DNA from: Acidimicrobiales bacterium MED-G01 | Lineage (GTDB): Bacteria; Actinomycetota; Acidimicrobiia; Acidimicrobiales; Poriferisodalaceae | Assembly (NCBI GenBank): GCA_002457435.1 | Contig: NTLA01000017.1 | Coordinates: 1 to 42,358, forward strand | DNA: 42,358 bases | Reading direction: 5' to 3' | Part shown: piece after piece, positions 33,357-40,815 of the stretch | Position numbering within the stretch: position 1 is the stretch's first letter | Layout: the number at the start of each line of letters is the position of its first letter | The notes under the pieces: generated by a model | The model's database searches: none | Told to the model about the DNA's origin: nothing | The model's input: the letters and a program-made list of their open reading frames with translations, nothing else | Program-made: the position numbers and the translations under genes

Positions 33357-33824
33357 ATGACATATTCACATAGCGAACTATCAGATCGGCAAGAGATTGT
33401 TGATCTCCTTTCTGCGTATTGCCGCGCAATTGATGACAACAGACCAGACGGTGTTGTGAGTCTCTTTTCGGAGGACTGTTATTTGGATTACGGCGGACAA
33501 CTCCCCATTGTTCAAGGTCATGCCGCTGCACGAAAATTCTTTGCAATTGGAACGGGTCGCCTTTATGCAAAGTCGGCTCATTTCGTCTCAAACATTGAGG
33601 TGTCCTTTCCAGATAAAGACCAAGCGGTCGCCTCTTCATACGTCAACGCATGGCACGAATTTCAAAACCATCAACCCGATGCATGGATCTTCGGACGGTA
33701 TGACGATGAACTTTCTCGAAGCGATACAGGTTGGCTGATTCACAAAAGAACCTTTAGGTCCATGGGAGACCACAATTGGGTCGGGGAGATGTCCTACATC
33801 GACCGCACGGGACCCGATCAATAG
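33357..33824 (+). CDS. NTF2-like (SnoaL-type) protein
   Basis: The 155-residue protein has the cone fold of NTF2-like enzymes and binders: R-Q-E-I-V-D-L-L-S-A-Y-C-R-A-I-D near residue 11, V-V-S-L-F-S-E-D-C-Y-L-D-Y-G, then H-F-V-S-N-I-E-V and A-W-I-F-G-R-Y-D-D-E. It may be an isomerase, hydratase or dehydratase in the nearby CoA pathway, by context. It follows the acyl-CoA dehydrogenase by 38 bases and is convergent with a second such gene at 33866. A short stem (6 bp, 33816-33830) spans its TAG stop. Confidence 0.8.
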   Translation: MTYSHSELSDRQEIVDLLSAYCRAIDDNRPDGVVSLFSEDCYLDYGGQLPIVQGHAAARKFFAIGTGRLYAKSAHFVSNIEVSFPDKDQAVASSYVNAWHEFQNHQPDAWIFGRYDDELSRSDTGWLIHKRTFRSMGDHNWVGEMSYIDRTGPDQ

Positions 33825-33865
33825 TTGATCCGGTCTTATCTGGTCGGCCAAAACCTTTTAGAACG

Positions 33866-34327
33866 TCACGAACTTTCGAAATTTCGGCGAGGGGCCTGGT
33901 CAACCTTGATGTTGAGTCCCCGCGCACCGAACTGCTCAACCTTTCGCGACGAGAAGCGCCAAGCATCCTCCTCAAACGCCAAAAGGTCGATATAGCGACC
34001 CCAGAACTCAAAGTCAGTCCCGTCATGCTTTCTATGCCAAGCGTAGACATAGGAAGTTGCTGTCGCTTCGTTAGTCGAAGCGCGGTTGATTCGAATGTTG
34101 CTGATGTGATGAGAGGTCGCAGTGAAAAGTTTTAAGAGTTTCGGCAAGAGCGCCTCAATCTGTGCCCGACCTTGGACTGCGTTTCCCTCGTCGAAGATGG
34201 CGTCTTTGCAGAACAGTTGAGCCCATTTCTCGCTCTCACCGCTATCTACGTATTCGGCGTAGCTCAAGATTGTCTCTGTGATCTCGGCACGCGCATCAGC
34301 ATCGCTCATGGTTCTCGGGTCAGACAT
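33866..34327 (-). CDS. NTF2-like (SnoaL-type) protein, convergent paralogue
   Basis: The 153-residue protein has the same pattern as the gene it faces: E-I-T-E-T-I-L-S-Y-A-E-Y-V-D near residue 15, W-A-Q-L-F-C-K-D-A-I-F-D-E-G, then H-H-I-S-N-I-R-I-N and F-E-F-W-G-R-Y-I-D. The two share layout and short motifs (S-N-I, G-R-Y), so they are related but diverged. Start choice lies between ATG 34327 and 34309. The crotonase gene on the same strand lies upstream, with 56 bases between, so they may share a transcript. Confidence 0.78.
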   Translation of the reverse strand: MSDPRTMSDADARAEITETILSYAEYVDSGESEKWAQLFCKDAIFDEGNAVQGRAQIEALLPKLLKLFTATSHHISNIRINRASTNEATATSYVYAWHRKHDGTDFEFWGRYIDLLAFEEDAWRFSSRKVEQFGARGLNIKVDQAPRRNFESS

Positions 34328-34382
34328 ATGAAGAGACTATTCACATGGGACCATGCGGTTCTTTTCGCGAACCGCTTATTTG

Positions 34383-35165
34383 TTAGGCACCTGGCTCGAG
34401 AGGGTCCTTCTTGACTCCCTGACGGGTTCCTTCAAGAAAAGCAGTTCTTGCTGCGGACCCTGTGCCTTCCATGTTGAGTTGAAAGATAAACCCCTGTTCG
34501 AAACGCATAGCGTTCTCGATGTCCACCGCTTCGAGAGTGTCCAGCGAAGACTTCAGATGACGCATGAGGTCGGGTTGTTTGCTGGCGATTACTTCGGCGA
34601 CGTGGTTTGTGCGGTTTGTGAGTTCTGACGCTGGAACCACCTCTGTGAGTGCCCCTCTTGACCACAAATCACGAGCTGTAACTGGTTCCGCCGTAAACAT
34701 TAGGTACCGCAATAGTTGAGGTGGAAGCATTCGAAAGCCCTGTGCCGCACCTCCGATAGTGCCGTTGTCTATCTCCGTCCACTGAAATAGGGCATCTTCA
34801 CTAGCGATTGCTATGTCAGCGCTTCCAACGACTTCTATTCCTACCCCGAGGCAGTAATCGTGTATCGCGACGATGACAGGAACTGGGCATTGAGAGATAG
34901 CGGTGCAAGCCCGAGCCGACTCCAAACATTGTTGAAGGATTCCTTCATGGCCTGGTAGCTGATCCATTTCTTTGAGATCTCCGCCAGCGCTGAATCCCTT
35001 GCCTCGAGCGGAGATAACAACGACTTTGTCACTCTCTGGAAGAGACGTCAGAACATCAGCGATCGAACGAAGATCATCTATGGAGGTCGCGTTGACAGGT
35101 GGATTGTCTAACGTCAGGCGCACTATCCCGGGAGTGTTGTCCGAACGTTCAACTTCTAAAGTCAC
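34383..35165 (-). CDS. Enoyl-CoA hydratase/isomerase (crotonase family)
   Basis: The 260-residue protein is a crotonase. The oxyanion-hole segment F-S-A-G-G-D-L is at 58-64. Both catalytic glutamates of hydratases have counterparts: E111 in G-V-G-I-E-V and E131 in F-Q-W-T-E-I-D. The second is followed by N-G-T-I-G-G, which differs from the usual helix cap. A hydratase role is likely, on the product of the acyl-CoA dehydrogenase. The start is GTG at 35165, divergent from the HxlR regulator at 35329, with 163 bases between, where a shared control site may lie. Confidence 0.88.
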   Translation of the reverse strand: MTLEVERSDNTPGIVRLTLDNPPVNATSIDDLRSIADVLTSLPESDKVVVISARGKGFSAGGDLKEMDQLPGHEGILQQCLESARACTAISQCPVPVIVAIHDYCLGVGIEVVGSADIAIASEDALFQWTEIDNGTIGGAAQGFRMLPPQLLRYLMFTAEPVTARDLWSRGALTEVVPASELTNRTNHVAEVIASKQPDLMRHLKSSLDTLEAVDIENAMRFEQGFIFQLNMEGTGSAARTAFLEGTRQGVKKDPLEPGA

Positions 35166-35328
35166 GGCGCTCAGCGTAGTTGTTGCTTAAACCCGACGTT
35201 CTTCTCACATCTGTCTGCGTTTGACGCCGACTAGGGGTGAAGGAAATCTTTATCGAGATAACTGGTGTGGATACCACCGGAGAAGAAGTTGGTTTAATGG
35301 ATCGCAATGTGACGCTAAATTGTCGTTC

Positions 35329-35658
35329 ATGAAGCGTAAGAGTTTTGGCCAAATGGAATGCCCAATAGCTCAAACCCTTGAAGTGGTGGGAGAGTGGTGG
35401 ACCCCTTTGATCTTGCGAGAAGTGGTGATGAATAACAGAACAAGGTTTGATGAACTCCAGAAGACGTTAGGGATAGCCCCTACGGTGCTGGTTAGTCGCC
35501 TCAACACATTGGTGGGTCATGGGTTGCTGGAGCGTCGTCGATACAAACAGAATCCCGAACGATTCGAGTATGTACCGACAGCTTCGGCACATGACTTTCG
35601 TCCAGTTCTGGACGAACTTGCCCGTTGGGGGCAAAAATGGGGAACAGTAGCGCACTAG
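35329..35658 (+). CDS. HxlR-family winged-helix transcriptional regulator
   Basis: The 109-residue protein has the HxlR winged helix. C-P-I-A-Q-T-L-E-V-V-G-E-W-W-T at 11-25 leads into helix 2, then N-N-R-T-R-F-D-E-L-Q-K and S-R-L-N-T-L-V-G-H-G-L-L-E-R-R-R-Y form the recognition helix and wing. A cysteine near residue 11 is in the place used by redox-sensing members. I chose the ATG at 35329, since the frame's earlier 36 residues (from 35221) are not family-like. It may control the divergent crotonase gene or the SDR at 35689. Confidence 0.88.
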   Translation: MKRKSFGQMECPIAQTLEVVGEWWTPLILREVVMNNRTRFDELQKTLGIAPTVLVSRLNTLVGHGLLERRRYKQNPERFEYVPTASAHDFRPVLDELARWGQKWGTVAH

Positions 35659-35688
35659 CGAGTCGCTAGCTGATCCTCTAGAGAAGTA

Positions 35689-36480
35689 TCAAAAGGTATT
35701 TGTTACTTCTGCAAACTGATGCGCAGCATGTGGGAAACCAACTACCGCTTTGATAATCCGGCCTGAGTGCCCAGACGTAGCGATGCCCAGATGAGCAGTC
35801 GCGATGTGTGAAGGATCGGCCATTCCTGGAGGCACCGAACCATCGAAGACTCTGGTCATTGGAGTAGCAACTCCACCCGGGCACACAGCATTAATCATTA
35901 TGTTTTTGCGACGCAGGGGAGTGGTGGCGGCACGAACAAGACCAACGGCTGCCCATTTAGTCATGCTGTAGATAGGGTCGGGCGACCAAGGAATCAGCCC
36001 GGCGAGGCTAGCGGTGACGGTAATTGAGCCGCCCCCTGAGCGATCAAAGATTGGCACAAGGGCGTGTAGGCCAAAGGCCACTCCATCAACATTTACTCCT
36101 CTAGCCCGCTCGTATAAGTCTAAGTTCCACGCACCTGGGTCATCTGGCGTTCGTTCGAAATCCGCCGGATCTCTGAACTCAACTCCGGCGTTTAGAATTG
36201 CAATATCCAGGCGATCTAAATCTTTGGTGGCAGCGGCCCATGACCCAGCAGAAGTCACGTCCAAAGAGACGAACTTTCCGTCGACCTCGTCGGCCACTTG
36301 CTGCCCGTTGGTTTCATCAACGTCGCAGAGCACAACGTTGGCGCCATCAGATGCAGCCAAGCGGGCGGTAGCGGCGCCAATCCCTGAAGCGCCGCCCGTG
36401 ATTAGCACTACCTTGCCGTCTAGATCCCAGGTTTGGACGTCAGGTAGCTCGAGTAATGGTTGATTTGAAGAGCCAGTCAT
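35689..36480 (-). CDS. Short-chain dehydrogenase/reductase
   Basis: The 263-residue enzyme is a classical SDR with an extra N-terminal 20 residues. The cofactor motif T-G-G-A-S-G-I-G is at 28-35, D-V-D after strand 2 at 53-55 suggests NAD, N-A-G is at 97-99, and S158, Y171 and K175 form the catalytic set. It converges on the HxlR gene, 30 bases away. The substrate is an unknown hydroxy compound, possibly a hydroxyacyl-CoA made by the crotonase, which is only a guess from position. Confidence 0.88.
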   Translation of the reverse strand: MTGSSNQPLLELPDVQTWDLDGKVVLITGGASGIGAATARLAASDGANVVLCDVDETNGQQVADEVDGKFVSLDVTSAGSWAAATKDLDRLDIAILNAGVEFRDPADFERTPDDPGAWNLDLYERARGVNVDGVAFGLHALVPIFDRSGGGSITVTASLAGLIPWSPDPIYSMTKWAAVGLVRAATTPLRRKNIMINAVCPGGVATPMTRVFDGSVPPGMADPSHIATAHLGIATSGHSGRIIKAVVGFPHAAHQFAEVTNTF

Positions 36481-36519
36481 AAGGAGATCTTAAGCGCATT
36501 TAGTGGCACGCGATTCGGA

Positions 36520-37098
36520 TTACAGGGCAGGTCTTAGTGAACGAACTTCGTCGCCACTTAACGACTTTCTTTGGTGTAACAGATCGGTAACTAAGTGCAA
36601 CCATTCTTGCCAACCCACAAGCAACTGCTGGATTTCGTGTTCCCACAAGTCTCTGGCACGGTGAACAACGCGGCTTAGATCTTCGATCTCTAAACCCAGA
36701 TCGATATCGTAAATAATTTCGCTCGTGAGGAGTTCATCAAAGTGGGGTCCTGCTTGGCCGAACACGTTACGGGTTATGACGCTGATCATGTTCAAATCGG
36801 TCGTCAGCCAGGGCAAATTGATGAAGCCGGTCAGCTCAGCTTCGGCTACCGATCCTCCTAAATACGATTTGATTCGGCGAATCACCCAATCTTTTATTTC
36901 CAGGAATTCTGGGTCGTCGGGTCCGAAACGCTGGAATTGAAGTTGTTCGAAAACATGGCCCGGCATTTGGGGCCAACGACACACACCCAGTTCCTGGCTC
37001 GTCCACCGAATGGTCAGCCCCTGACACTCGAAGCCCATTAGTTCGCCCGTAACGGCATGGCCGGCAACGTGAGCTGCTGATGCCAGATCTTCGTCCAT
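36520..37098 (-). CDS. M41 peptidase-like protein with altered zinc motif
   Basis: The 192-residue protein resembles the peptidase domain of FtsH (M41). It begins A-S-A-A-H-V-A-G-H-A-V-T-G, which aligns with the H-E-A-G-H zinc-site helix but has Val in place of the catalytic glutamate (H10-V11-A12-G13-H14). A segment Y-L-G-G-S-V-A-E-A-E-L-T-G (79-91) matches the L-x-G-R-A-A-E-E helix, and D-L-N-M-I-S-V-I-T-R near residue 101 matches the helix with the third zinc ligand. No AAA+ ATPase or membrane segment is present. Zinc may still bind, but hydrolysis is unlikely. This is an inferred non-catalytic peptidase relative. Confidence 0.6.
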   Translation of the reverse strand: MDEDLASAAHVAGHAVTGELMGFECQGLTIRWTSQELGVCRWPQMPGHVFEQLQFQRFGPDDPEFLEIKDWVIRRIKSYLGGSVAEAELTGFINLPWLTTDLNMISVITRNVFGQAGPHFDELLTSEIIYDIDLGLEIEDLSRVVHRARDLWEHEIQQLLVGWQEWLHLVTDLLHQRKSLSGDEVRSLRPAL

Positions 37099-37179
37099 TT
37101 ACCGAGCGTAGATGGGTATTAGGAAGCCAAGTAGGAACATATGTCCACATACCTACTAAACGTTTGCTAAGTTGGTCAC

Positions 37180-37428
37180 ATGTTGGAGTTCATCGCTCCT
37201 GATCTTCCGAATCGTCCGAGTCGACGCGCTGGTCCTTCAAAGGGCAGTAAAGAGGGTTGGCTCGCTCGGCTGGCGCGGCGTCTCTTAATTCGCATGGATG
37301 TTGGCTCATCGCAGCGCCCCGCGACTCTGTATCTATCTTCGGTGGACCTGATGCCAATGGGAACGTGGGTGGTGGTGTCCGAAGAAGATCAGGTTGAACT
37401 GGAAACGAGTGCCCATCAGGAAACCTGA
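37180..37428 (+). CDS. Small protein of unknown function (82 aa)
   Basis: The 82-residue frame from ATG 37180 has a basic, Pro/Arg/Ser/Gly-rich first third, an R-R-L-L-I-R segment, and a more ordered second half (A-T-L-Y-L-S-S-V-D-L, then G-T-W-V-V-V-S-E-E-D) with an acidic end. It is divergent from the M41-like gene. A GC-rich stem follows at 37449-37480. I do not recognise the family. Confidence 0.5.
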   Translation: MLEFIAPDLPNRPSRRAGPSKGSKEGWLARLARRLLIRMDVGSSQRPATLYLSSVDLMPMGTWVVVSEEDQVELETSAHQET

Positions 37429-37448
37429 TCAGGCTCAGGCGCGTTAGA

Positions 37449-37480
37449 CCCCCGGTGATCAGCGAACCGAATCCCGGGGG
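37449..37480. terminator. GC-rich stem between convergent small genes
   Basis: CCCCCGG (37449-37455) pairs with CCGGGGG (37474-37480) over an 18-base loop. No T-tract follows at once. It lies between the ends of the 37180 gene and the convergent 37511 gene and may end one or both transcripts. Confidence 0.4.
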
Positions 37481-37510
37481 CCTGTCTGCAGGTATATAAG
37501 TTTTTATCTA

Positions 37511-37816
37511 CTAGCTCTTTTCGTAGCGACGCTCTTCGAATTTGGCTTTGCGGTCAGCCATCTTGGCTCGAATATCGTCGGCTTCGGCTTGAGTAATTTC
37601 GCCAGACTCAACCCGAGCCGCTAACCGTTCCTGCATTTCTGCTTTACGAGCCTGCATGTCTTGTTCAGAAGCTTTTCTTCGGAAAGGAAGATCAACCGGA
37701 CGGTTGTCGTCTGAGCTGTTCCAGGTTTCGGCTGCGATAGCGGCACTACCACCGGCAAGCAGTGCACCGGTAAGAACTAGTGGCGCTATCCATTTCACTT
37801 TCGGGCGTGGGATCAT
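37511..37816 (-). CDS. Secreted or membrane-anchored small coiled-coil protein
   Basis: The 101-residue protein has an N-terminal export signal (K7-K, then a hydrophobic stretch to A-I-A-A-E near residue 30, cleavage likely after A-A). A highly charged helical region from about 47 to the end follows, rich in Ala, Glu, Arg and Lys, with M-Q-A-R-K-A-E-M-Q-E-R and E-I-T-Q-A-E-A-D-D-I-R. No metal or enzyme motif is seen. The ATG at 37816 has AGGAG upstream. An 18-bp palindrome lies 21 bases further upstream. It is probably an envelope protein; the function is not known. Confidence 0.75.
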   Translation of the reverse strand: MIPRPKVKWIAPLVLTGALLAGGSAAIAAETWNSSDDNRPVDLPFRRKASEQDMQARKAEMQERLAARVESGEITQAEADDIRAKMADRKAKFEERRYEKS

Positions 37817-37836
37817 TGTTGAACTCCTAGATGTTG

Positions 37837-37854
37837 TTTGTGTCTAGACACAAA
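37837..37854. promoter_or_regulatory. 18-bp perfect palindrome upstream of the exported coiled-coil gene
   Basis: TTTGTGTCTAGACACAAA equals its reverse complement and lies 21 bases before the start codon at 37816, between it and an AT-rich probable promoter (TTGAGC and CATAAA about 16 bases apart, near 37905). It is placed where an operator would block the start of transcription. The regulator is not identified. Confidence 0.6.
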
Positions 37855-38018
37855 GTTCTCCAATGAACCTGAATGAAGCCTAAGAGCTTTATGAGAATTG
37901 AATAAGAAAGCTCAATCAAAAATTGTAAACGCTAATAAACGAAACTCTGGAACGTGCATCGAAAATGCCTGAAGCTACGGCTCTTTGAAACGATGGCGAC
38001 CGTGTGCCAGTGCTGCAG

Positions 38019-38420
38019 CTAAGGAGCAGAAATTTGGGCACGCACTTGACCTGCGTCTACGAAAGCTTCGTAATCAATAAGCATTCCATCGCGGAGCCTG
38101 AACACACTCAGCACTCGTTGCGGGAACACCGGATTGCCATTTGCTGAGGTACCCATCGACTGGGTGGGCTCACCTTTCCAGTTCCAAATTCCGAACGCCG
38201 CATCTTCGGTAGCGACAATGTTTTCGACTTCGATCTTGACGCCCGGAATGTTTTCGCAAAATCCGCTTGCATGTGCATGAAGGGCGGAAGGGCCCCGCAT
38301 GCCCGTTGCATGGTCAAGCATTTCTTCGTCAACGAATCCAGGTATCAGCTCAAACTTCCGCTTACCTAGGACTTCATTCAGATATGTAGCCATGACTTCA
38401 GTGGAGCGCTCGACACTCAT
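38019..38420 (-). CDS. SnoaL-like polyketide cyclase family protein
   Basis: The 133-residue protein has the SnoaL/NTF2-like cone fold: M-A-T-Y-L-N-E-V-L near residue 10, D-H-A-T-G-M-R-G near residue 34, F-C-E-N-I-P-G-V-K-I-E-V-E-N, W-N-W-K-G-E-P and a final R-L-R-D-G-M-L-I-D-Y-E-A-F-V-D. The histidine in D-H-A is at the position of a frequent active-site His. I chose ATG 38420 because GGGGAAAG precedes it; the frame is open to 38480. It lies downstream of the epimerase gene on the same strand (75-bp gap), so the two are probably one transcript. The substrate is unknown. Confidence 0.82.
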   Translation of the reverse strand: MSVERSTEVMATYLNEVLGKRKFELIPGFVDEEMLDHATGMRGPSALHAHASGFCENIPGVKIEVENIVATEDAAFGIWNWKGEPTQSMGTSANGNPVFPQRVLSVFRLRDGMLIDYEAFVDAGQVRAQISAP

Positions 38421-38495
38421 AACTTTCCCCTTAACAAACCTGACCCGTGTGCTTGGGACCTTAGCCCGGCTCAAGACCACAAGATTCTTGATTGT

Positions 38496-39434
38496 CTAGC
38501 GGACCGACCCGGTGACTTCAGCTATCACGGCATCAACCATGCCTTCGGTATCGAAGTTTGGTTGCCAACCCCACTCTTCCCGAGCGGCGCTGTCATCAAT
38601 TCGAACTGAGCCCGCAGCCGCTCCTTCAGGGGGTGAGAATGTTATGTCCGCATCCGCGATTCTGGAACGGACCGCGTCTGCTAACTCACCAGCGGTTGGG
38701 GTGGGTTGGATACCGTCAACCAAGTAGTTAATTGATTTGATCGATTCGAGCGGCGCTTGAGCAAGTTCAATCGCAGCTCGCGCGGCATCCTGATAATGAA
38801 GTATCGATACCACCGCTTCAGGGGGAACCCATACTTCGAATGGTTCACCTAGAGCAGGTTTTTCGATGATCCAACTGGTGTATTGGGCCACGCTCCAGGT
38901 GGTTACTCCGGGACCAACGATTGACGGGTAGCGTAAACCTCTGAAGTCCAAGCCATATTTTTGGCGGTAATAGGCGCCAAGGTTTTCGCCTAAGACTTTT
39001 GTCACTCCGTATACAGAATTCGGCCGTTGAAGAGTCAGATCATTGATTGTTCCGCCTCCAGTGTCACGCCCATAAGTCCCAATCGAACTGGCAAAAATCA
39101 TCTGCTCGGTCCCCGCAAGTCGCGCGGCCTCGATGGTCTCGATGAAACCGGCGGCGTTGGCTTGTAAAAGCGCCTGTGGGTCTTGTTCACCCGGAGCAGT
39201 CAGAATTGCTCCGAAATGAAACAAGGTCTTTGGTTTTACTTCTGAAAGAAGCGCCGAAGCACTTCCGGGCAAAGAAAGGTCAAATTGGTGAAGGTGAACA
39301 CGGTCAGAGATGCCTTCAAGTCGACCCAAATTTCCTGATCGGTGGGCGATATGAACCTCGTCATCACTGTCGATAAGCATTCGAGCTATTTCCGCTCCAA
39401 TGAACCCGGTGCCCCCGGTAATCAAAGTACTCAT
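38496..39434 (-). CDS. NAD-dependent epimerase/dehydratase (extended SDR)
   Basis: The 312-residue enzyme is an extended SDR. T-G-G-T-G-F-I-G is at 6-13, S-S near 116-117, and Y142-x3-K146 in Y-G-V-T-K. The central E-N-L-G-A-Y-Y-R-Q-K-Y-G-L-D and L-R-Y-P-S-I-V-G-P-G segments resemble the bacterial L-threonine 3-dehydrogenase-like group as well as sugar epimerases. The substrate may be a sugar nucleotide or amino acid and cannot be fixed here. It diverges from the M24 peptidase, with 55 bases between the starts. Confidence 0.87.
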   Translation of the reverse strand: MSTLITGGTGFIGAEIARMLIDSDDEVHIAHRSGNLGRLEGISDRVHLHQFDLSLPGSASALLSEVKPKTLFHFGAILTAPGEQDPQALLQANAAGFIETIEAARLAGTEQMIFASSIGTYGRDTGGGTINDLTLQRPNSVYGVTKVLGENLGAYYRQKYGLDFRGLRYPSIVGPGVTTWSVAQYTSWIIEKPALGEPFEVWVPPEAVVSILHYQDAARAAIELAQAPLESIKSINYLVDGIQPTPTAGELADAVRSRIADADITFSPPEGAAAGSVRIDDSAAREEWGWQPNFDTEGMVDAVIAEVTGSVR

Positions 39435-39489
39435 AGCACCACAATGACACGATGAGTCAAAGAGTGCCTACCGGGAGTAGATTTCACTT

Positions 39490-40773
39490 ATGGCAAATCG
39501 CGATAACGAAAAATTACTTTCGGCGCGTCGCGACCGTGTAATGGGTCGATGGGACCTCAAAAACGAAATCATTTTGGTTCGTTCCGGTTCAGTTCTGCCA
39601 ATGGCGGGAAGCGACATGGATCATTCCTTCCAACCTCATCCAGACTTCGCGTACTTGTCTGGTCGGGGTATCCCTGATGCAGTGCTGGCCTTCGACGCGA
39701 TGCAGGATCAATGGCAACTGTTCGGTCCTCGATCGACACCGGATGATCAAGTTTGGCATCAACCCGCGGATCCCGTTGGGCTGCCTCTCGAGGAGCTCGA
39801 CGGATGGATAGCGCTGAGAAGCGAGCAAACGGTCGTAGAGGCATGGGATGACCCGACTATCCAAGCCGGGATCGCCGCTGAACGCGTGCACAAAGATGAG
39901 TTAGAACTCTCGGCTTTGAGATCGGCAGCCGCGACGAGCAAGTCAGGTTTCGATTGGGTTTACCAAAATGTTGCTGCCGGCATGACAGAGCGCGAGATCC
40001 AAGTAGGCATGGAGGCTGAATTCTTTCGTGCTGGAGCTGTGCGAACTGCCTACCCGAGCATTGTTGCAACCGGGCCCAACGGTGCTTACCTTCATTATTT
40101 CTACGGTCAAGACGACAGCTTGAATCCTTCTACGCGGACGCTGCAAAAAGGAGAACTCCTGCTGATTGACGCGGGTGGCGAATTCGGGGGGTATGCGAGT
40201 GACGTCACACGAACGATGGTCGTAGGAGCAGAACCCACTGATATCCAATCTTTCCTATGGCATGTCGTGTTGAGCGCTCAGGAACTAGCTATTGATCGTT
40301 GCCGACCCGGTCAGGAGTGGCGCGAGATACACCTAGATTCAGCTCGAATAATTGGTTCGGGTCTAGTAGAGCTTGGGCTGTTACGCGGTGAAGTTGATCA
40401 GTTGGTTTCATCAGGCGCGGTTGCATTGTTCTACCCACATGGACTCGGCCATTTGATAGGTCTCACTGTTCATGATGCCGGTGGTTACCCAGCAGGCCGA
40501 GAACCGAGTTCCCACCCCCAATCCCGTTACCTGCGAACTGATCGGTCACTCGAAGCAGGCATGATTACTAGCGTTGAGCCGGGTGTTTACTTCATTGAAG
40601 CGCTTCTTGCTGATCCTGCAGTTCGGGAGCGGTTCGCCGAAGAGGTTGTTTGGGATGCTGTAGAGCCGCTTCGAGGGTTCGGAGGCATCAGGATCGAAGA
40701 CGACATACACGTCACCAATGCTGGTCCAGAGGTTCTGAGCGAGGGCATTGGTAAGCCAATCCGCATCGGCTAA
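39490..40773 (+). CDS. M24 family metallopeptidase (aminopeptidase P/prolidase-like)
   Basis: The 427-residue protein is a two-domain Xaa-Pro peptidase. The N-terminal domain (to about 150) has the D-M-D-H-S-F-Q-P-H-P-D-F-A-Y-L-S-G motif of aminopeptidase P. The C-terminal pita-bread domain has all five metal ligands: D227, D238, H321, E363 and E403. The active-site His is H321 in G-L-G-H-L-I-G. It cleaves X-Pro bonds, and the following FAD enzyme of the glycine/proline-oxidase type suggests a route for proline peptides or N-methylated amino acids. ATG at 39490 is the start. Confidence 0.9.
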   Translation: MANRDNEKLLSARRDRVMGRWDLKNEIILVRSGSVLPMAGSDMDHSFQPHPDFAYLSGRGIPDAVLAFDAMQDQWQLFGPRSTPDDQVWHQPADPVGLPLEELDGWIALRSEQTVVEAWDDPTIQAGIAAERVHKDELELSALRSAAATSKSGFDWVYQNVAAGMTEREIQVGMEAEFFRAGAVRTAYPSIVATGPNGAYLHYFYGQDDSLNPSTRTLQKGELLLIDAGGEFGGYASDVTRTMVVGAEPTDIQSFLWHVVLSAQELAIDRCRPGQEWREIHLDSARIIGSGLVELGLLRGEVDQLVSSGAVALFYPHGLGHLIGLTVHDAGGYPAGREPSSHPQSRYLRTDRSLEAGMITSVEPGVYFIEALLADPAVRERFAEEVVWDAVEPLRGFGGIRIEDDIHVTNAGPEVLSEGIGKPIRIG

Positions 40774-40815
40774 AGAGCGTTCGATCTTGCCAACAATTGA
40801 TGAAAGAATCAGCCG

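Noticed and set aside
33816-33830. Short stem at the stop codon as a terminator
   Set aside because: Only six base pairs with a three-base loop and no T-tract; too weak to call.
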